From NCBI RefSeq assembly GCF_037113415.1, contig NZ_CP146608.1, forward strand, positions 1,818,501 to 1,882,500: a stretch of DNA of 64,000 nucleotides, written 5' to 3'. Made by a program: the position numbers and the translations under genes. The notes beneath the pieces were generated by a model. That model was not told the origin of the DNA. It saw only the letters and a program-made list of their open reading frames with translations, and made no database searches. This stretch comes from Devosia sp. XK-2 (GTDB lineage Bacteria; Pseudomonadota; Alphaproteobacteria; Rhizobiales; Devosiaceae). This document shows, in pieces, positions 43,655 to 52,028 of the stretch (its first letter is position 1; each line of letters starts with the position of its first letter).

Positions 43655-44236
43655 TTACTTATATTCGATCTTGGCCGAGACGATCTTGTCCGGATTGGCC
43701 ACCGCGCCATTCATCTCCTGCGGACCCTTTTCCAGGGCATCGACCGCTTCCATGCCCGAGACAACCTTGCCGAACACGGTGTATTGGCCATCAAGGAAGC
43801 TCGCATCGGCATAGGTGATGAAGAACTGCGAATTGAACGAATCCGGGTTCTGCGAACGCGCTGCACCTACAACGCCGCGCTGGAAGCTTTCCGAGTTGAA
43901 CTCGGCTTCGACGTCGGGCAGCTCCGAGCCGCCAGTGCCGGCCATGGCCAGATTGTAGGACGGATCGGTGGAATCGCCATTGGCGACATCGCCGGTCTGG
44001 GCCATGAAGCCATCGATCACGCGGTGAAACACCACCCCGTCATATTCGCCCGCCTCGGTCAGGGCGATAACGCGCTCGACATGCTTGGGAGCCAGTTCAG
44101 GTAGAAGCTCGATATCGACCAAGCCGTCTTCAAGCGTCAGGATCAGATGCGGCTTACCCTCCTGGGCAAAGGTGGGCGCGGCGATTACCGCGCTCAGGGC
44201 GAGCGCAGCGAAGATACGGCGGGACAGCTTGATCAT
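43655..44236 (-). CDS. ppiA: Periplasmic peptidyl-prolyl isomerase, cyclophilin
   Basis: The 193-residue protein has a signal peptide (MIKLSRRIFAALALSAVIAA, cleaved near FAQ), then VVFHRVIDGFMAQTGD and FNSQFFITYADASFLD. The position of the usual tryptophan is Phe (QYTVFGKVVSG), a change linked to weak cyclosporin binding. It would assist folding in the periplasm. Its start overlaps the coaD stop (ATGA). A 186-bp gap without a gene separates it from ppiB. Confidence 0.92.
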   Translation of the reverse strand: MIKLSRRIFAALALSAVIAAPTFAQEGKPHLILTLEDGLVDIELLPELAPKHVERVIALTEAGEYDGVVFHRVIDGFMAQTGDVANGDSTDPSYNLAMAGTGGSELPDVEAEFNSESFQRGVVGAARSQNPDSFNSQFFITYADASFLDGQYTVFGKVVSGMEAVDALEKGPQEMNGAVANPDKIVSAKIEYK

Positions 44237-44727
44237 TTGTTCTGAAGAGCCTTGAGAACGATTTGGGGAACAAAGGCGGAAATGTCACCGCCCATCTCTG
44301 CGATTTGCCGCACCAATGTGGCCGAGATATGCCGCACCGGCGGGCTGGATGGCAGGAAGACAGTCTGCAGGTCCGGCGCCATCTGCGCATTCATGCCCAC
44401 CATCTGCATCTCATAATTATAGTCGGTCGTGTCGCGCAGGCCGCGAATAATCAGCTTGGCGCCATTGTCGCGTGCCGCCTGCACCATCAGCCCCGAAAAA
44501 TCGACGATCCTGAACGCCGTATTGGTTCGCGTCCCGATGGCAGGCAGCACCTGCTTGAGGATTTCGATCCGGTCCTCATGGGTGAAAAGCGGGTTCTTCT
44601 TGGTCGCGCTGATGCCCACGGCCACCACCAGCGTATCGACCAGCTTGCAGGCGCGCTCGATGACATCGAGGTGGCCATTGGTGAGTGGATCGAACGATCC
44701 TGGATAAAACCCCACCAGTCCGGACAT
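44233..44727 (-). CDS. coaD: Phosphopantetheine adenylyltransferase
   Basis: The 164-residue enzyme has the nucleotidyl-transferase motif GFYPGSFDPLTNGHLDVIERA near residues 5-25 (broken here: GSFDPLTNGH is the key part) and the family block IIRGLRDTTDYNYEMQM. The signature PVRHISATLVRQIAEMGGDI follows. It makes dephospho-CoA from 4'-phosphopantetheine and ATP, the penultimate step to CoA. GGGAGGCG lies before the ATG at 44727; the frame further upstream is discarded. Confidence 0.96.
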   Translation of the reverse strand: MSGLVGFYPGSFDPLTNGHLDVIERACKLVDTLVVAVGISATKKNPLFTHEDRIEILKQVLPAIGTRTNTAFRIVDFSGLMVQAARDNGAKLIIRGLRDTTDYNYEMQMVGMNAQMAPDLQTVFLPSSPPVRHISATLVRQIAEMGGDISAFVPQIVLKALQNK

Positions 44728-44759
44728 GCGCGCCTCCCATGCTATTGTATTGGCTTTTG

Positions 44760-46004
44760 TCACGAGCGCCGCATGAAGACAAGCGTGACCACCCCCAGGC
44801 AAATAAGCACCACGCCACCGGCAAGAAACGCTGCCGGTGTGCCCCAATGGCTGGCAATGGCGCTACCGATAAGCGGCGCACTGAGCATCGAGCCAACGAT
44901 CACCGCCTCGCCCGCTGCAAAAACCCGTGCGATGCGGTCCGGCGGCGCCTCACGTTGTACAATGGTGCGGTAAGGCACCAGCATAAAGGCGGTCGCCGCA
45001 CCCATAAAGCAAAGCACAAGCAGGAAGACGGCCAGTGGCATGGACCAGCCCAGCATGGCCAGGCTGGCCACCAGCGCCGTTGCCACGCCCGACACCACCG
45101 CTGCCAGCGACATGGACAGGATGGGGCGATCCGCAGCTATTCGGCCGGCCGTCAGCGCGCCCACCAATCCCCCCAGACCCGAGGCGGCAATGGAAAGACC
45201 GAAAGCCGTTGCGTCGAAACCGAACCCTTCCGCCAACAGCGCTATCAGCGCGTCATATAGGAAGAACGCGAAATAGGCGCAGGACGAAAAGATCAGCGCA
45301 ACCAGCAGGCGTTTGCTGCGCCCGAATTCAGCAACGCCCTTGAGCGATTCTGCAAAGAACGTCTGCCTGGCTTCTGTAGAGGCCGCGCGGGCGGGCAGCG
45401 CCAGGGTCAATACGATCAGGGTCGCCAGCAGCGAAAGCGACGCATTGAACATGAACACCAGCTGTGGCGGCCAGATAGCCAGCAACAAGCCCCCTATCGC
45501 CGGCCCGGCGATCTTGGAGGTCTGGTTGATCGCCTGATGCAGGCCATTGGCATAGCCGCGCAGGTCCTCCGGCGTGCTGGCCTGAATGGCGGCCTGCCGC
45601 GCCGGCGTAAAGGCGGAATCGATGCTGCCGCGCACAAATACCAGGGCGAGCAGCATGAAAGTCTGGTCGGTGAAAGCAAAGGCCAGGGTCGCCAGGCCAC
45701 GTCCCAGATTGCTGATGACAAGCACCCTGCGAATCGGCACCCGATCAACAATAACGGCCACGAAGGGGCCAACCAGCACATAGGGCAAGCTCAGGGCCAG
45801 GGCCAGCAGTGCCATAATGAACGGCCCCTCGTCCCAGGCGAAGACAACCAGCGCGATCACCGCCGCATAGTCGAGCCAGTCCGAAAAATCGGCCGGCACG
45901 CTCGCCAGCGCCAATCGCCGGGGCAAAGGCAGCCGCAACAGCGCCCGATATCCGGTCGCCTCAGTCTTTTGGCCCACCGCCGCTGCATCCGCGGATTTAG
46001 TCAC
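44760..46004 (-). CDS. Major facilitator superfamily transporter
   Basis: The 414-residue protein has about 12 helices. FVAVIVDRVPIRRVLVISNLGRG is the loop 2-3 motif region. ALVFVRGSIDSAFTPARQAAIQ resembles the MFS_3/enterobactin-exporter-like group. A second half begins with RLLVALIFSSCAYFAFFLYD. Substrate unknown; export is likely. The GTG at 46004 is chosen because GGAG lies seven bases upstream. It overlaps the GNAT gene end by eight bases, so GNAT and MFS are co-translated. Confidence 0.85.
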   Translation of the reverse strand: MTKSADAAAVGQKTEATGYRALLRLPLPRRLALASVPADFSDWLDYAAVIALVVFAWDEGPFIMALLALALSLPYVLVGPFVAVIVDRVPIRRVLVISNLGRGLATLAFAFTDQTFMLLALVFVRGSIDSAFTPARQAAIQASTPEDLRGYANGLHQAINQTSKIAGPAIGGLLLAIWPPQLVFMFNASLSLLATLIVLTLALPARAASTEARQTFFAESLKGVAEFGRSKRLLVALIFSSCAYFAFFLYDALIALLAEGFGFDATAFGLSIAASGLGGLVGALTAGRIAADRPILSMSLAAVVSGVATALVASLAMLGWSMPLAVFLLVLCFMGAATAFMLVPYRTIVQREAPPDRIARVFAAGEAVIVGSMLSAPLIGSAIASHWGTPAAFLAGGVVLICLGVVTLVFMRRS

Positions 46005-46467
46005 CAGCACACTCCAGGCCAATATGAAACAGGTCCAGTCCATCGGACCCGACCTGCTCTTCGCATAAGGTCCATCCACCGGCCACATAATAGGATCGCA
46101 AAGCGGGGCGAGCGCCCAGATAGGCGGACCTGTAGCCAGCAAGGCGCAACCGCTCCATCGCCAGTTTCGTCATCAGGCGGCCCGCCTTTTGTCCTCGGGC
46201 TTCCGGCTCCACCCACAGGGCGGCAATGCAAGGTCCGATGTCCGGTCGCGCCGGAATATCGCGCTCAATGGCCGTCACCGTCCCGGCAAACCTGCCCTGC
46301 TCGCTCGCCACCAATGTGAACGGGAACAATCCGGCAGAGACGACTGCCCGCAGCGCCTCCTCCACATGAGAGAGCGCCGCGCCACCCGGTCTCCACCAGG
46401 CATTCCATATCCGATCGGCAACGAGGGCGAAGAATTCCGGGGCGTCGCGTAGATCCCTGATCTCCAT
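45997..46467 (-). CDS. GNAT family N-acetyltransferase
   Basis: The 156-residue protein starts MEIRDLRDAPEFFALVADRIW. The acetyl-CoA site reads CIAALWVEPEARGQKAGRLM (Q/R-x2-G-x-G/A type) at about 91-110, then YRSAYLGARPALRSYYVAGGW. The substrate is unknown. It lies in a three-gene unit LysE-GNAT-MFS, overlapping LysE by one base and MFS by eight. An acetyltransferase plus two exporters suggests detoxification of a small amine, which is inference. Confidence 0.88.
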   Translation of the reverse strand: MEIRDLRDAPEFFALVADRIWNAWWRPGGAALSHVEEALRAVVSAGLFPFTLVASEQGRFAGTVTAIERDIPARPDIGPCIAALWVEPEARGQKAGRLMTKLAMERLRLAGYRSAYLGARPALRSYYVAGGWTLCEEQVGSDGLDLFHIGLECAGD

Positions 46468-47084
46468 CAGGCCTTCTTTTGCAACGCCAGCCAGACGCCC
46501 CCCGCCATCAGCAACACGCCGGAAATCCGGCTGACCATCCGGACCCGCGCTGCGGTCAGCACATGGCGGGCCCGGCCGGCGGCCAGGGCATAGACCGCGT
46601 CGGTCAGCGTTGCCACCGCCATGACGATGAGCCCGAGCACCATGATCTGCCCGAAAGCGGGCCGCGACAGGTTCACGAATTGCGGCAGGAAGGCCGACAG
46701 AAACAGCAGGGTCTTGGGATTGGACCAATTGACCAGCGCACCCTGCCAGATATAGCGCAGTTCCGACTTGCGGCGCCCCGGCTCCAGCTCCAGGTGGCCG
46801 CGCGCCGTGAACATGCGCCAGCCGATCCAGACCAGATAGGCCGCCCCGGCAAGCTTGATGATTTCAAAGGCGCCCGAAACGAAGGTCATCACCGCATCGA
46901 GCCCCAGGGCAACGATGAATACCATGCTCAACATGCTGATCTCCGTGCCGAGAATGGTCAGCAGACCCGCACGGGTGCCCCCCGCAAGCGAGTTGGCCAC
47001 CACCACGGACACAGACGGCCCCGGCACCAGCGAAAAAAGCAGACACGCCAATATATAAGGCAACACGATTGCGGTATCGATCAT
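46467..47084 (-). CDS. LysE/RhtB family exporter
   Basis: The 205-residue membrane protein from ATG 47084 has about six helices, the SLVPGPSVSVVVANSLAGG block of the family, then YLVWIGWRMF and GALVNWSNPKTLLFLSAFLP. Members export amino acids or similar metabolites. AAGGAG lies eight bases before the ATG. It starts the LysE-GNAT-MFS unit downstream of the gyrA terminator. Confidence 0.9.
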   Translation of the reverse strand: MIDTAIVLPYILACLLFSLVPGPSVSVVVANSLAGGTRAGLLTILGTEISMLSMVFIVALGLDAVMTFVSGAFEIIKLAGAAYLVWIGWRMFTARGHLELEPGRRKSELRYIWQGALVNWSNPKTLLFLSAFLPQFVNLSRPAFGQIMVLGLIVMAVATLTDAVYALAAGRARHVLTAARVRMVSRISGVLLMAGGVWLALQKKA

Positions 47085-47134
47085 GGCAAGGACTCCTTTG
47101 ACGACTGAGCAAGCCACGACAATCGGGAAATGAC

Positions 47135-47156
47135 AAGGGGCGCCGAAGCGCCCCTT
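47135..47156 (-). terminator. Rho-independent terminator of gyrA
   Basis: AAGGGGCGC-CGAA-GCGCCCCTT is a perfect 9-bp stem five bases after the gyrA stop, on the minus strand. It is followed by a short, mixed GTCATTT tail. Confidence 0.75.
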
Positions 47157-47160
47157 TCAA

Positions 47161-49968
47161 CTACTCGCCATCCGGCCCGGTCGGGGTGCCTTGGTCGCCC
47201 CCCATTTCCGGTGGCGTATCCGGCGCACCGCCCGCCGATGCCTCAGGCGGCAAATCGCCCTCTTCGGCCTCCGGTTCGCTGATCCGCTCGACCGAGACGA
47301 CCTTTTCGTCCTCGGCCGTGTCAAACACGATAACCCCCTGGCTGGAGCGGCCAACGATGCGGATCGGCTTGTCGCCGCCCACCGGCAGGCGAATGGTCTG
47401 CCCGCCATCGCTGATCAGCATGATCTGGTCTTCATCCTCCACCGGGAAGCTGGCCACCAGATTGCCGTTCCGCTTGTTCACGGCCATAGCCACGATGCCT
47501 TTGCCGCCCCGCCCGGTGATCCGGTATTCGTGACTCGAAGTGCGCTTGCCATAGCCATTTTCAGAGACGGTCAGGATGAACTGCTCGGTCGCGCTCATCA
47601 GCGCATAGCGGTCCTGCGGCAGCGCACCGGCCACCACGTCGCCCTCATCCGACCCTGCCTCGTCCGCCTCGTCCTCACCCCGCAGGGCGCGGCTCATCTT
47701 GAGATAGGCAGCGCGCTCTTCGGCAGTGGCGTCCGAATGGTTGATAATGGCCATGGAAATGACCGTATCGCCTTCGGCAAGCTGAATGCCGCGTACGCCC
47801 ATGGAATCGCGGCCTTTGAACAGGCGCACATCATCCACGCGGAAGCGGATCGCCTGGCCAAGCGCCGTGGTCATCAGCACGTCATTGTTCACCGTGCAGG
47901 TCTCGACGCCGACGATTGCATCACCCTCGTCGAGCTTCATGGCGATCTTGCCGTTCTGGCGCACTTCGACAAAGTCAGCCAGCGAATTGCGCCGCACTGT
48001 GCCGCGCGTCGTGGCAAACATGATGTCCAGATTGCCCCAGGAGCTCTCGTCCTCCGGCAGCGGCATGATCGAGGTGATCCGTTCGCCCTGTTCGAGCGGC
48101 AGGATATTGATCAGCGCCTTACCGCGCGCATTGGCGGCCGCCAGCGGCAAACGCCACACCTTGAGCTTATAGGCGATGCCACGGCTGGTGAAGAACAGCA
48201 CCGGCGTATGTGTATTGGCCACAAACAGCCGCGCCACGAAATCCTCGTCGCGCGTCGCCATGCCCGAGCGGCCCTTGCCGCCGCGGTTCTGCGCCCGATA
48301 GGTCGAAAGCGGCACGCGCTTGATATAGCCGCCATGGCTGACGGTCACGACCATGTCTTCGCGCGCGATCAGGTCTTCATCGTCGAAATCGGCGGCGTGA
48401 TCGGAAATTTCGGTGCGGCGGGCCGTACCGAACTGCTCGCGGATCGCCTCCAGTTCTTCCCGAATGATCGCGCGCACCCGCTCGCGGCTGCGCAGAATGT
48501 CGAGATAATCCTCGATCTCAGCACCAAGGCCATTGAGCTCATCGCCGATTTCATCCCGGCCCAGCGCCGTCAGGCGGGCCAGGCGCAACTCGAGGATAGC
48601 CCTGGCCTGCTCTTCGGAGAGGTTGAACGTGCCATCCTCATTGATCCGGTGGCGCGGATCGTCGATCAGCTTGATCAGCGGCGCCACATCGGCGGCAGGC
48701 CAGCGCCGGGTCATCAACTGCTCGCGCGCCGTCGCCGGATCGGGCGCCGTGCGGATCAGCGCAATGACCTCGTCGATATTGGCCACGGCCACAGCAAGGC
48801 CGACCAGCACATGGGCACGATCGCGCGCCTTGTTGAGCAGGAACCGGGCACGACGCGTAACCACTTCCTCACGGAAAGCAATAAAAGCGTCCAGTATCTG
48901 CTTGAGATTCATCAGCTCCGGCTTGCCGCCATTGAGCGCCACGAAATTGCAGCCGAACGAACTCTGCAACTGCGTAAAGCGATAGAGCTGGTTCAGCACC
49001 ACGTCAGGCAGCGCATCGCGCTTGACCTCGACCACGATGCGCATGCCTTCGCGACTGGATTCGTCGCGCAGGTCCGCCACGCCTTCGACCCGCTTGTCGC
49101 GCACCAGTTCGGCAATCTTTTCGACCAGCGAAGCCTTGTTCACCTGATAGGGAATCTCGGTGATGACAATGGCTTCACGTTCCTTGCGCACCTCCTCGAT
49201 GCTCGAGCGTCCGCGCACGATGATCGATCCACGCCCGGTCTCATAAGCCTGGCGAATACCCGCACGGCCCAGAATGATGCCACCGGTGGGGAAATCGGGG
49301 CCCGGCAGGTGCTCGAGCAGTTCTTCGGTCGTGGCGAACGGATTATCGAGCACCGCCAGCGCCGCATTGATCGTCTCGGTCAGATTGTGGGTCGGCACAT
49401 TGGTGGCCATGCCCACCGCGATGCCGCCGCCGCCATTGACCAGCATGTTGGGGAAGCGCGCCGGCAGAACCGTCGGTTCCTTTTCCGAGCCGTCATAGTT
49501 CTCGCGAAAATCGACCGTATCCTTGTCGAGATCGTCCAGCAGCGAATTGGTGATCCGCTGCATGCGCACTTCGGTGTAACGCATGGCCGCGGGCATATCT
49601 CCATCGACCGAGCCGAAATTGCCCTGGCCTTCCACCAGCATCTGGCCCATGGAGAACTCCTGGGCCATGCGCACCAGCGCCATATAGACGGCACTGTCGC
49701 CATGCGGGTGATATTTACCGATCACGTCGCCGACCACGCGGGCCGATTTGCGGAAGGGCTTGTTATATTCGTAGCCATTCTCGCTCATCGAGAACAGGAT
49801 GCGCCGGTGCACCGGCTTGAGCCCGTCCCGTACATCGGGCAGCGCGCGGCTCACGATCACGCTCATGGCGTAATCGAGATAACTCTTGCGCATTTCCTCG
49901 GTGATAAAGATCGGGGCGATGTCGGAGGAAGAAGCTCCGCCACTCACATCATCAGGCGTATCTGTCAC
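47161..49968 (-). CDS. gyrA: DNA gyrase subunit A
   Basis: The 935-residue protein has the breakage-reunion domain with catalytic Tyr131 ([13 protein letters not shown]). The quinolone-resistance region is [21 protein letters not shown]; Ser92 corresponds to Ser83 of E. coli, and Met96 takes the place of Asp87. The C-terminal DNA-wrapping domain includes the GyrA-box-like [11 protein letters not shown], and an acidic tail ends the protein. It introduces negative supercoils with GyrB, which is not in the window. A terminator follows. A 938-codon open frame on the opposite strand is a shadow. Confidence 0.97.
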   Translation of the reverse strand: MTDTPDDVSGGASSSDIAPIFITEEMRKSYLDYAMSVIVSRALPDVRDGLKPVHRRILFSMSENGYEYNKPFRKSARVVGDVIGKYHPHGDSAVYMALVRMAQEFSMGQMLVEGQGNFGSVDGDMPAAMRYTEVRMQRITNSLLDDLDKDTVDFRENYDGSEKEPTVLPARFPNMLVNGGGGIAVGMATNVPTHNLTETINAALAVLDNPFATTEELLEHLPGPDFPTGGIILGRAGIRQAYETGRGSIIVRGRSSIEEVRKEREAIVITEIPYQVNKASLVEKIAELVRDKRVEGVADLRDESSREGMRIVVEVKRDALPDVVLNQLYRFTQLQSSFGCNFVALNGGKPELMNLKQILDAFIAFREEVVTRRARFLLNKARDRAHVLVGLAVAVANIDEVIALIRTAPDPATAREQLMTRRWPAADVAPLIKLIDDPRHRINEDGTFNLSEEQARAILELRLARLTALGRDEIGDELNGLGAEIEDYLDILRSRERVRAIIREELEAIREQFGTARRTEISDHAADFDDEDLIAREDMVVTVSHGGYIKRVPLSTYRAQNRGGKGRSGMATRDEDFVARLFVANTHTPVLFFTSRGIAYKLKVWRLPLAAANARGKALINILPLEQGERITSIMPLPEDESSWGNLDIMFATTRGTVRRNSLADFVEVRQNGKIAMKLDEGDAIVGVETCTVNNDVLMTTALGQAIRFRVDDVRLFKGRDSMGVRGIQLAEGDTVISMAIINHSDATAEERAAYLKMSRALRGEDEADEAGSDEGDVVAGALPQDRYALMSATEQFILTVSENGYGKRTSSHEYRITGRGGKGIVAMAVNKRNGNLVASFPVEDEDQIMLISDGGQTIRLPVGGDKPIRIVGRSSQGVIVFDTAEDEKVVSVERISEPEAEEGDLPPEASAGGAPDTPPEMGGDQGTPTGPDGE

Positions 49969-50065
49969 GGGGTGATTCTACGTTGGTTCTTGTTCCCCGA
50001 TAGATAGGCGATTCCGGCGCGGATTGCCAATTTTCGGGGCATTGGCCTGTGGAGAGCGGCGCCGC

Positions 50066-50425
50066 TCAATTCTGGATGAGACGCAACAGCGAACAGTCCG
50101 GATCGACCAGATACCCCACGCGGCCGCCCCAGGGCTGGACCTTGGGCTTGATGAGCCGCGGCCAGCCGGTGTTTCGCTCGGGAATCCCGGCCGCCTGGCA
50201 CCTCTTGAAGAAGTCGTCGACATCGTCGAGCCGCAGGCAGCAGCCGAAGGCGCTGACAGCAGGATCGAGCTCGACATAAAGGAAAAACTCGATGATCAGC
50301 GAGCCGCGCCGCAAAATCATCCAGTTAGGGTCCCGATAGCTGCGCTCAAACCCGAGGGCGGCATAGAAGCCTTCCGTCGCATCAAAGTCGCGGGCCGGCA
50401 GGTTGGGAGTGGCTTGATCGGGCAT
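50066..50425 (-). CDS. VOC superfamily (bleomycin-resistance-like) protein
   Basis: The 119-residue protein starts MPDQATPNLPARDFDATEGF, with FYAALGFERSYRDPNWMILRR and IIEFFLYVE. The end is GYLVDPDCSLLRLIQN, the usual bleomycin-resistance layout (ligand sequestration by a dimer). The ATG at 50425 overlaps the region of the HxlR stop. Whether it binds drugs or another small molecule is unknown. It is the second gene after the HxlR regulator. Confidence 0.85.
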   Translation of the reverse strand: MPDQATPNLPARDFDATEGFYAALGFERSYRDPNWMILRRGSLIIEFFLYVELDPAVSAFGCCLRLDDVDDFFKRCQAAGIPERNTGWPRLIKPKVQPWGGRVGYLVDPDCSLLRLIQN

Positions 50426-50426
50426 G

Positions 50427-50834
50427 TCAGGCCGCCTCGTCAAATCTTTCGCGCGCCTTCTCGATATCGGGGATGCTCTCATTGGCCCATTCGATCAGGT
50501 AACCGAAGGGCACGATCAGTGACTGCCCCAATTCTGTCAGTCGATACTCCACCGAGGGCGGCTTGGTGTCGAATACCCGCCGGGCCACCAATCCATCCCG
50601 TTGCAGGTCGCGCAATGTCTGCGTCAGCATTTTCTGCGAAATGTCAGGAATTTCCCGGTGCAATTGGTTGAAGCGCTTCGGGGCCGCCGCCAGGTGCATC
50701 ACGATCAGCATGCTCCACTTGTCCCCGATCTTGTCGAGTACGTTACGCACCGGGCAGGTGCCAGTTTGGCTGACGCTGGTCGCCTCGTTCCATTTCTCGA
50801 CAAACAAAGCCGCTTGGTCGGTCGTATCCAGCAT
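50427..50834 (-). CDS. HxlR family winged-helix regulator
   Basis: The 135-residue protein has [29 protein letters not shown], continued by [28 protein letters not shown]. The wing [12 protein letters not shown] completes the HxlR DNA-binding domain. The single cysteine near the start (GTCPVRN) is typical of the redox- or electrophile-sensing members. It is divergent from a SDR-type reductase, the common arrangement for HxlR and quinone reductase pairs. A palindrome over its ribosome site suggests self-control. Confidence 0.9.
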   Translation of the reverse strand: MLDTTDQAALFVEKWNEATSVSQTGTCPVRNVLDKIGDKWSMLIVMHLAAAPKRFNQLHREIPDISQKMLTQTLRDLQRDGLVARRVFDTKPPSVEYRLTELGQSLIVPFGYLIEWANESIPDIEKARERFDEAA

Positions 50835-50838
50835 GCAC

Positions 50839-50852
50839 TTACCTCCAGGTAA
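50839..50852. promoter_or_regulatory. Palindrome over hxlR-type gene ribosome site
   Basis: TTACCT-CC-AGGTAA is a perfect 6+6 inverted repeat, 4 to 17 bases upstream of the HxlR start codon. It overlaps the GGAGG ribosome site. A second, wider repeat AGTGCCT/AGGCACT spans 50867 to about 50912 in the same divergent promoter. Both are candidate HxlR operators. Confidence 0.45.
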
Positions 50853-50991
50853 TCTATTCCCGAAAAAGTGCCTCCTTTTCTCGGTTTCCAGCGACGACTA
50901 GATAGGCACTCACTTTTCGATACTTACTCTCCGCTATAGTGCAGTGCAATGGCGGATATCGAAAGATCGGTTCCTTATGCTGGAGATAATA

Positions 50992-51873
50992 ATGACAGAC
51001 TTCGCCAATTCCCCTCTTCTCGTGACCGGCGCCTCCGGCAATCTCGGTCGCCTTGCCGTCGAGGAACTGCTGGCGCGCGGCGCCACCAGGATCATCGCCG
51101 GCACACGTGACCCCTCCAAGCTGTCGGACCTGGCCGCCAAGGGCGTCGATATCCGCAAGGTGGATTTCAACGACCCCGCCTCCCTGCCCGCCGCTTTCGC
51201 CGGCGTGGAACGCCTGTTGATCGTTTCGACCGATGGCATCGGCACCCGTGTCGCGCAACAGACCGCAGCGGTGGACGCCGCAAAAGCCGCCGGCGTCAAA
51301 CATATCGTCTACACCTCGGCGCCCGCCGCACGGCCCGACGCCGACGCCGGCCTCAATCCCGAGCATTTCTGGACCGAAATCGCCATCGCTGCTTCCGGGC
51401 TCGATTTCACCATTCTGCGCAATCACATGTATGCGGAAAACAACCTGACGGACCTGCCCCAGGCTGTTGCCTCGGGACAGCTCTTCGGCCTGATCGGGGA
51501 TCGCGGCACCAGCTATGTGACCCGCGCCGACGCCGCGCGCGCCGCTGCCGGCGCCTTGCTTTTGGCCCAGGGCAAGACCCTTGAGGATGTCACCGGCCCC
51601 GCTCCCGTCACCAATCTGGAGCGCGCCGCCATCACCTCCGAGCTCACCGGCAAGCCAGTCGCCGTCATCCCGCTCACCCCTGCCGACCTCAAGGCCGGCA
51701 TGGTCGCGGCCGGCCTGCCCGAGGGCTTTGCCGAAGCGCTCCTCGCCTTCCAGCGCGATGCTGTAACCGGGCATCATGGCGTGGTCACCAATGTCGTCGA
51801 ACGCTATTCGGGCCGCAAACCGCAGGCCTTTGCCGACTTCCTGGCCGCCAATCGGGCCGCCCTGCAGGGCTGA
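50992..51873 (+). CDS. NAD(P)H-binding reductase (NmrA/QOR2-like SDR)
   Basis: The 293-residue atypical short-chain dehydrogenase has LLVTGASGNLGRLAVEELLAR at about 8-28 (broken: TGASGNLG is the cofactor loop), IIAGTRDPSKL and KHIVYTSAPAA. FTILRNHMYAENN resembles the E. coli quinone reductase QorB (YtfG). GGAGA lies eight bases before the ATG at 50992. It is divergent from the HxlR regulator, which probably controls it in response to electrophiles or quinones. Confidence 0.88.
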   Translation: MTDFANSPLLVTGASGNLGRLAVEELLARGATRIIAGTRDPSKLSDLAAKGVDIRKVDFNDPASLPAAFAGVERLLIVSTDGIGTRVAQQTAAVDAAKAAGVKHIVYTSAPAARPDADAGLNPEHFWTEIAIAASGLDFTILRNHMYAENNLTDLPQAVASGQLFGLIGDRGTSYVTRADAARAAAGALLLAQGKTLEDVTGPAPVTNLERAAITSELTGKPVAVIPLTPADLKAGMVAAGLPEGFAEALLAFQRDAVTGHHGVVTNVVERYSGRKPQAFADFLAANRAALQG

Positions 51874-51894
51874 TAGGCCTCGCTGTCAAACAAG

Positions 51895-51914
51895 GTCCGC
51901 GGCACGCCGCGGAC
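51895..51914 (+). terminator. GC-rich hairpin after SDR gene
   Basis: GTCCGCGG-CACG-CCGCGGAC is a perfect 8-bp stem 22 bases after the SDR stop. No T run follows, so it may aid mRNA 3'-end stability rather than act as a strict terminator. Confidence 0.5.
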
Positions 51915-51970
51915 CACAAATATCGTCCCCCTGATAAACCACATCACCAGCCAGGCTGGCCGATAGCTGG

Positions 51971-51991
51971 ACGGGTTTGACTCAAACCCGT
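51971..51991. promoter_or_regulatory. Perfect palindrome upstream of MMPL transporter gene
   Basis: ACGGGTTTG-ACT-CAAACCCGT has 9-bp perfect arms and ends 37 bases before the MMPL start. Its symmetry and spacing fit an operator for a dimeric repressor. As RNA it would be a stable leader hairpin. No regulator gene is adjacent. Confidence 0.5.
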
Positions 51992-52028
51992 ACAAAATCG
52001 AACCAATTGCCGCCCAAGGGGGAGTCGG

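Noticed and set aside
47191-50007. 938-codon open frame antisense to gyrA
   Set aside because: The translation is rich in His, Arg, Gln and Asp with no domain; such frames arise from GC-biased codon use in the true gene on the other strand.
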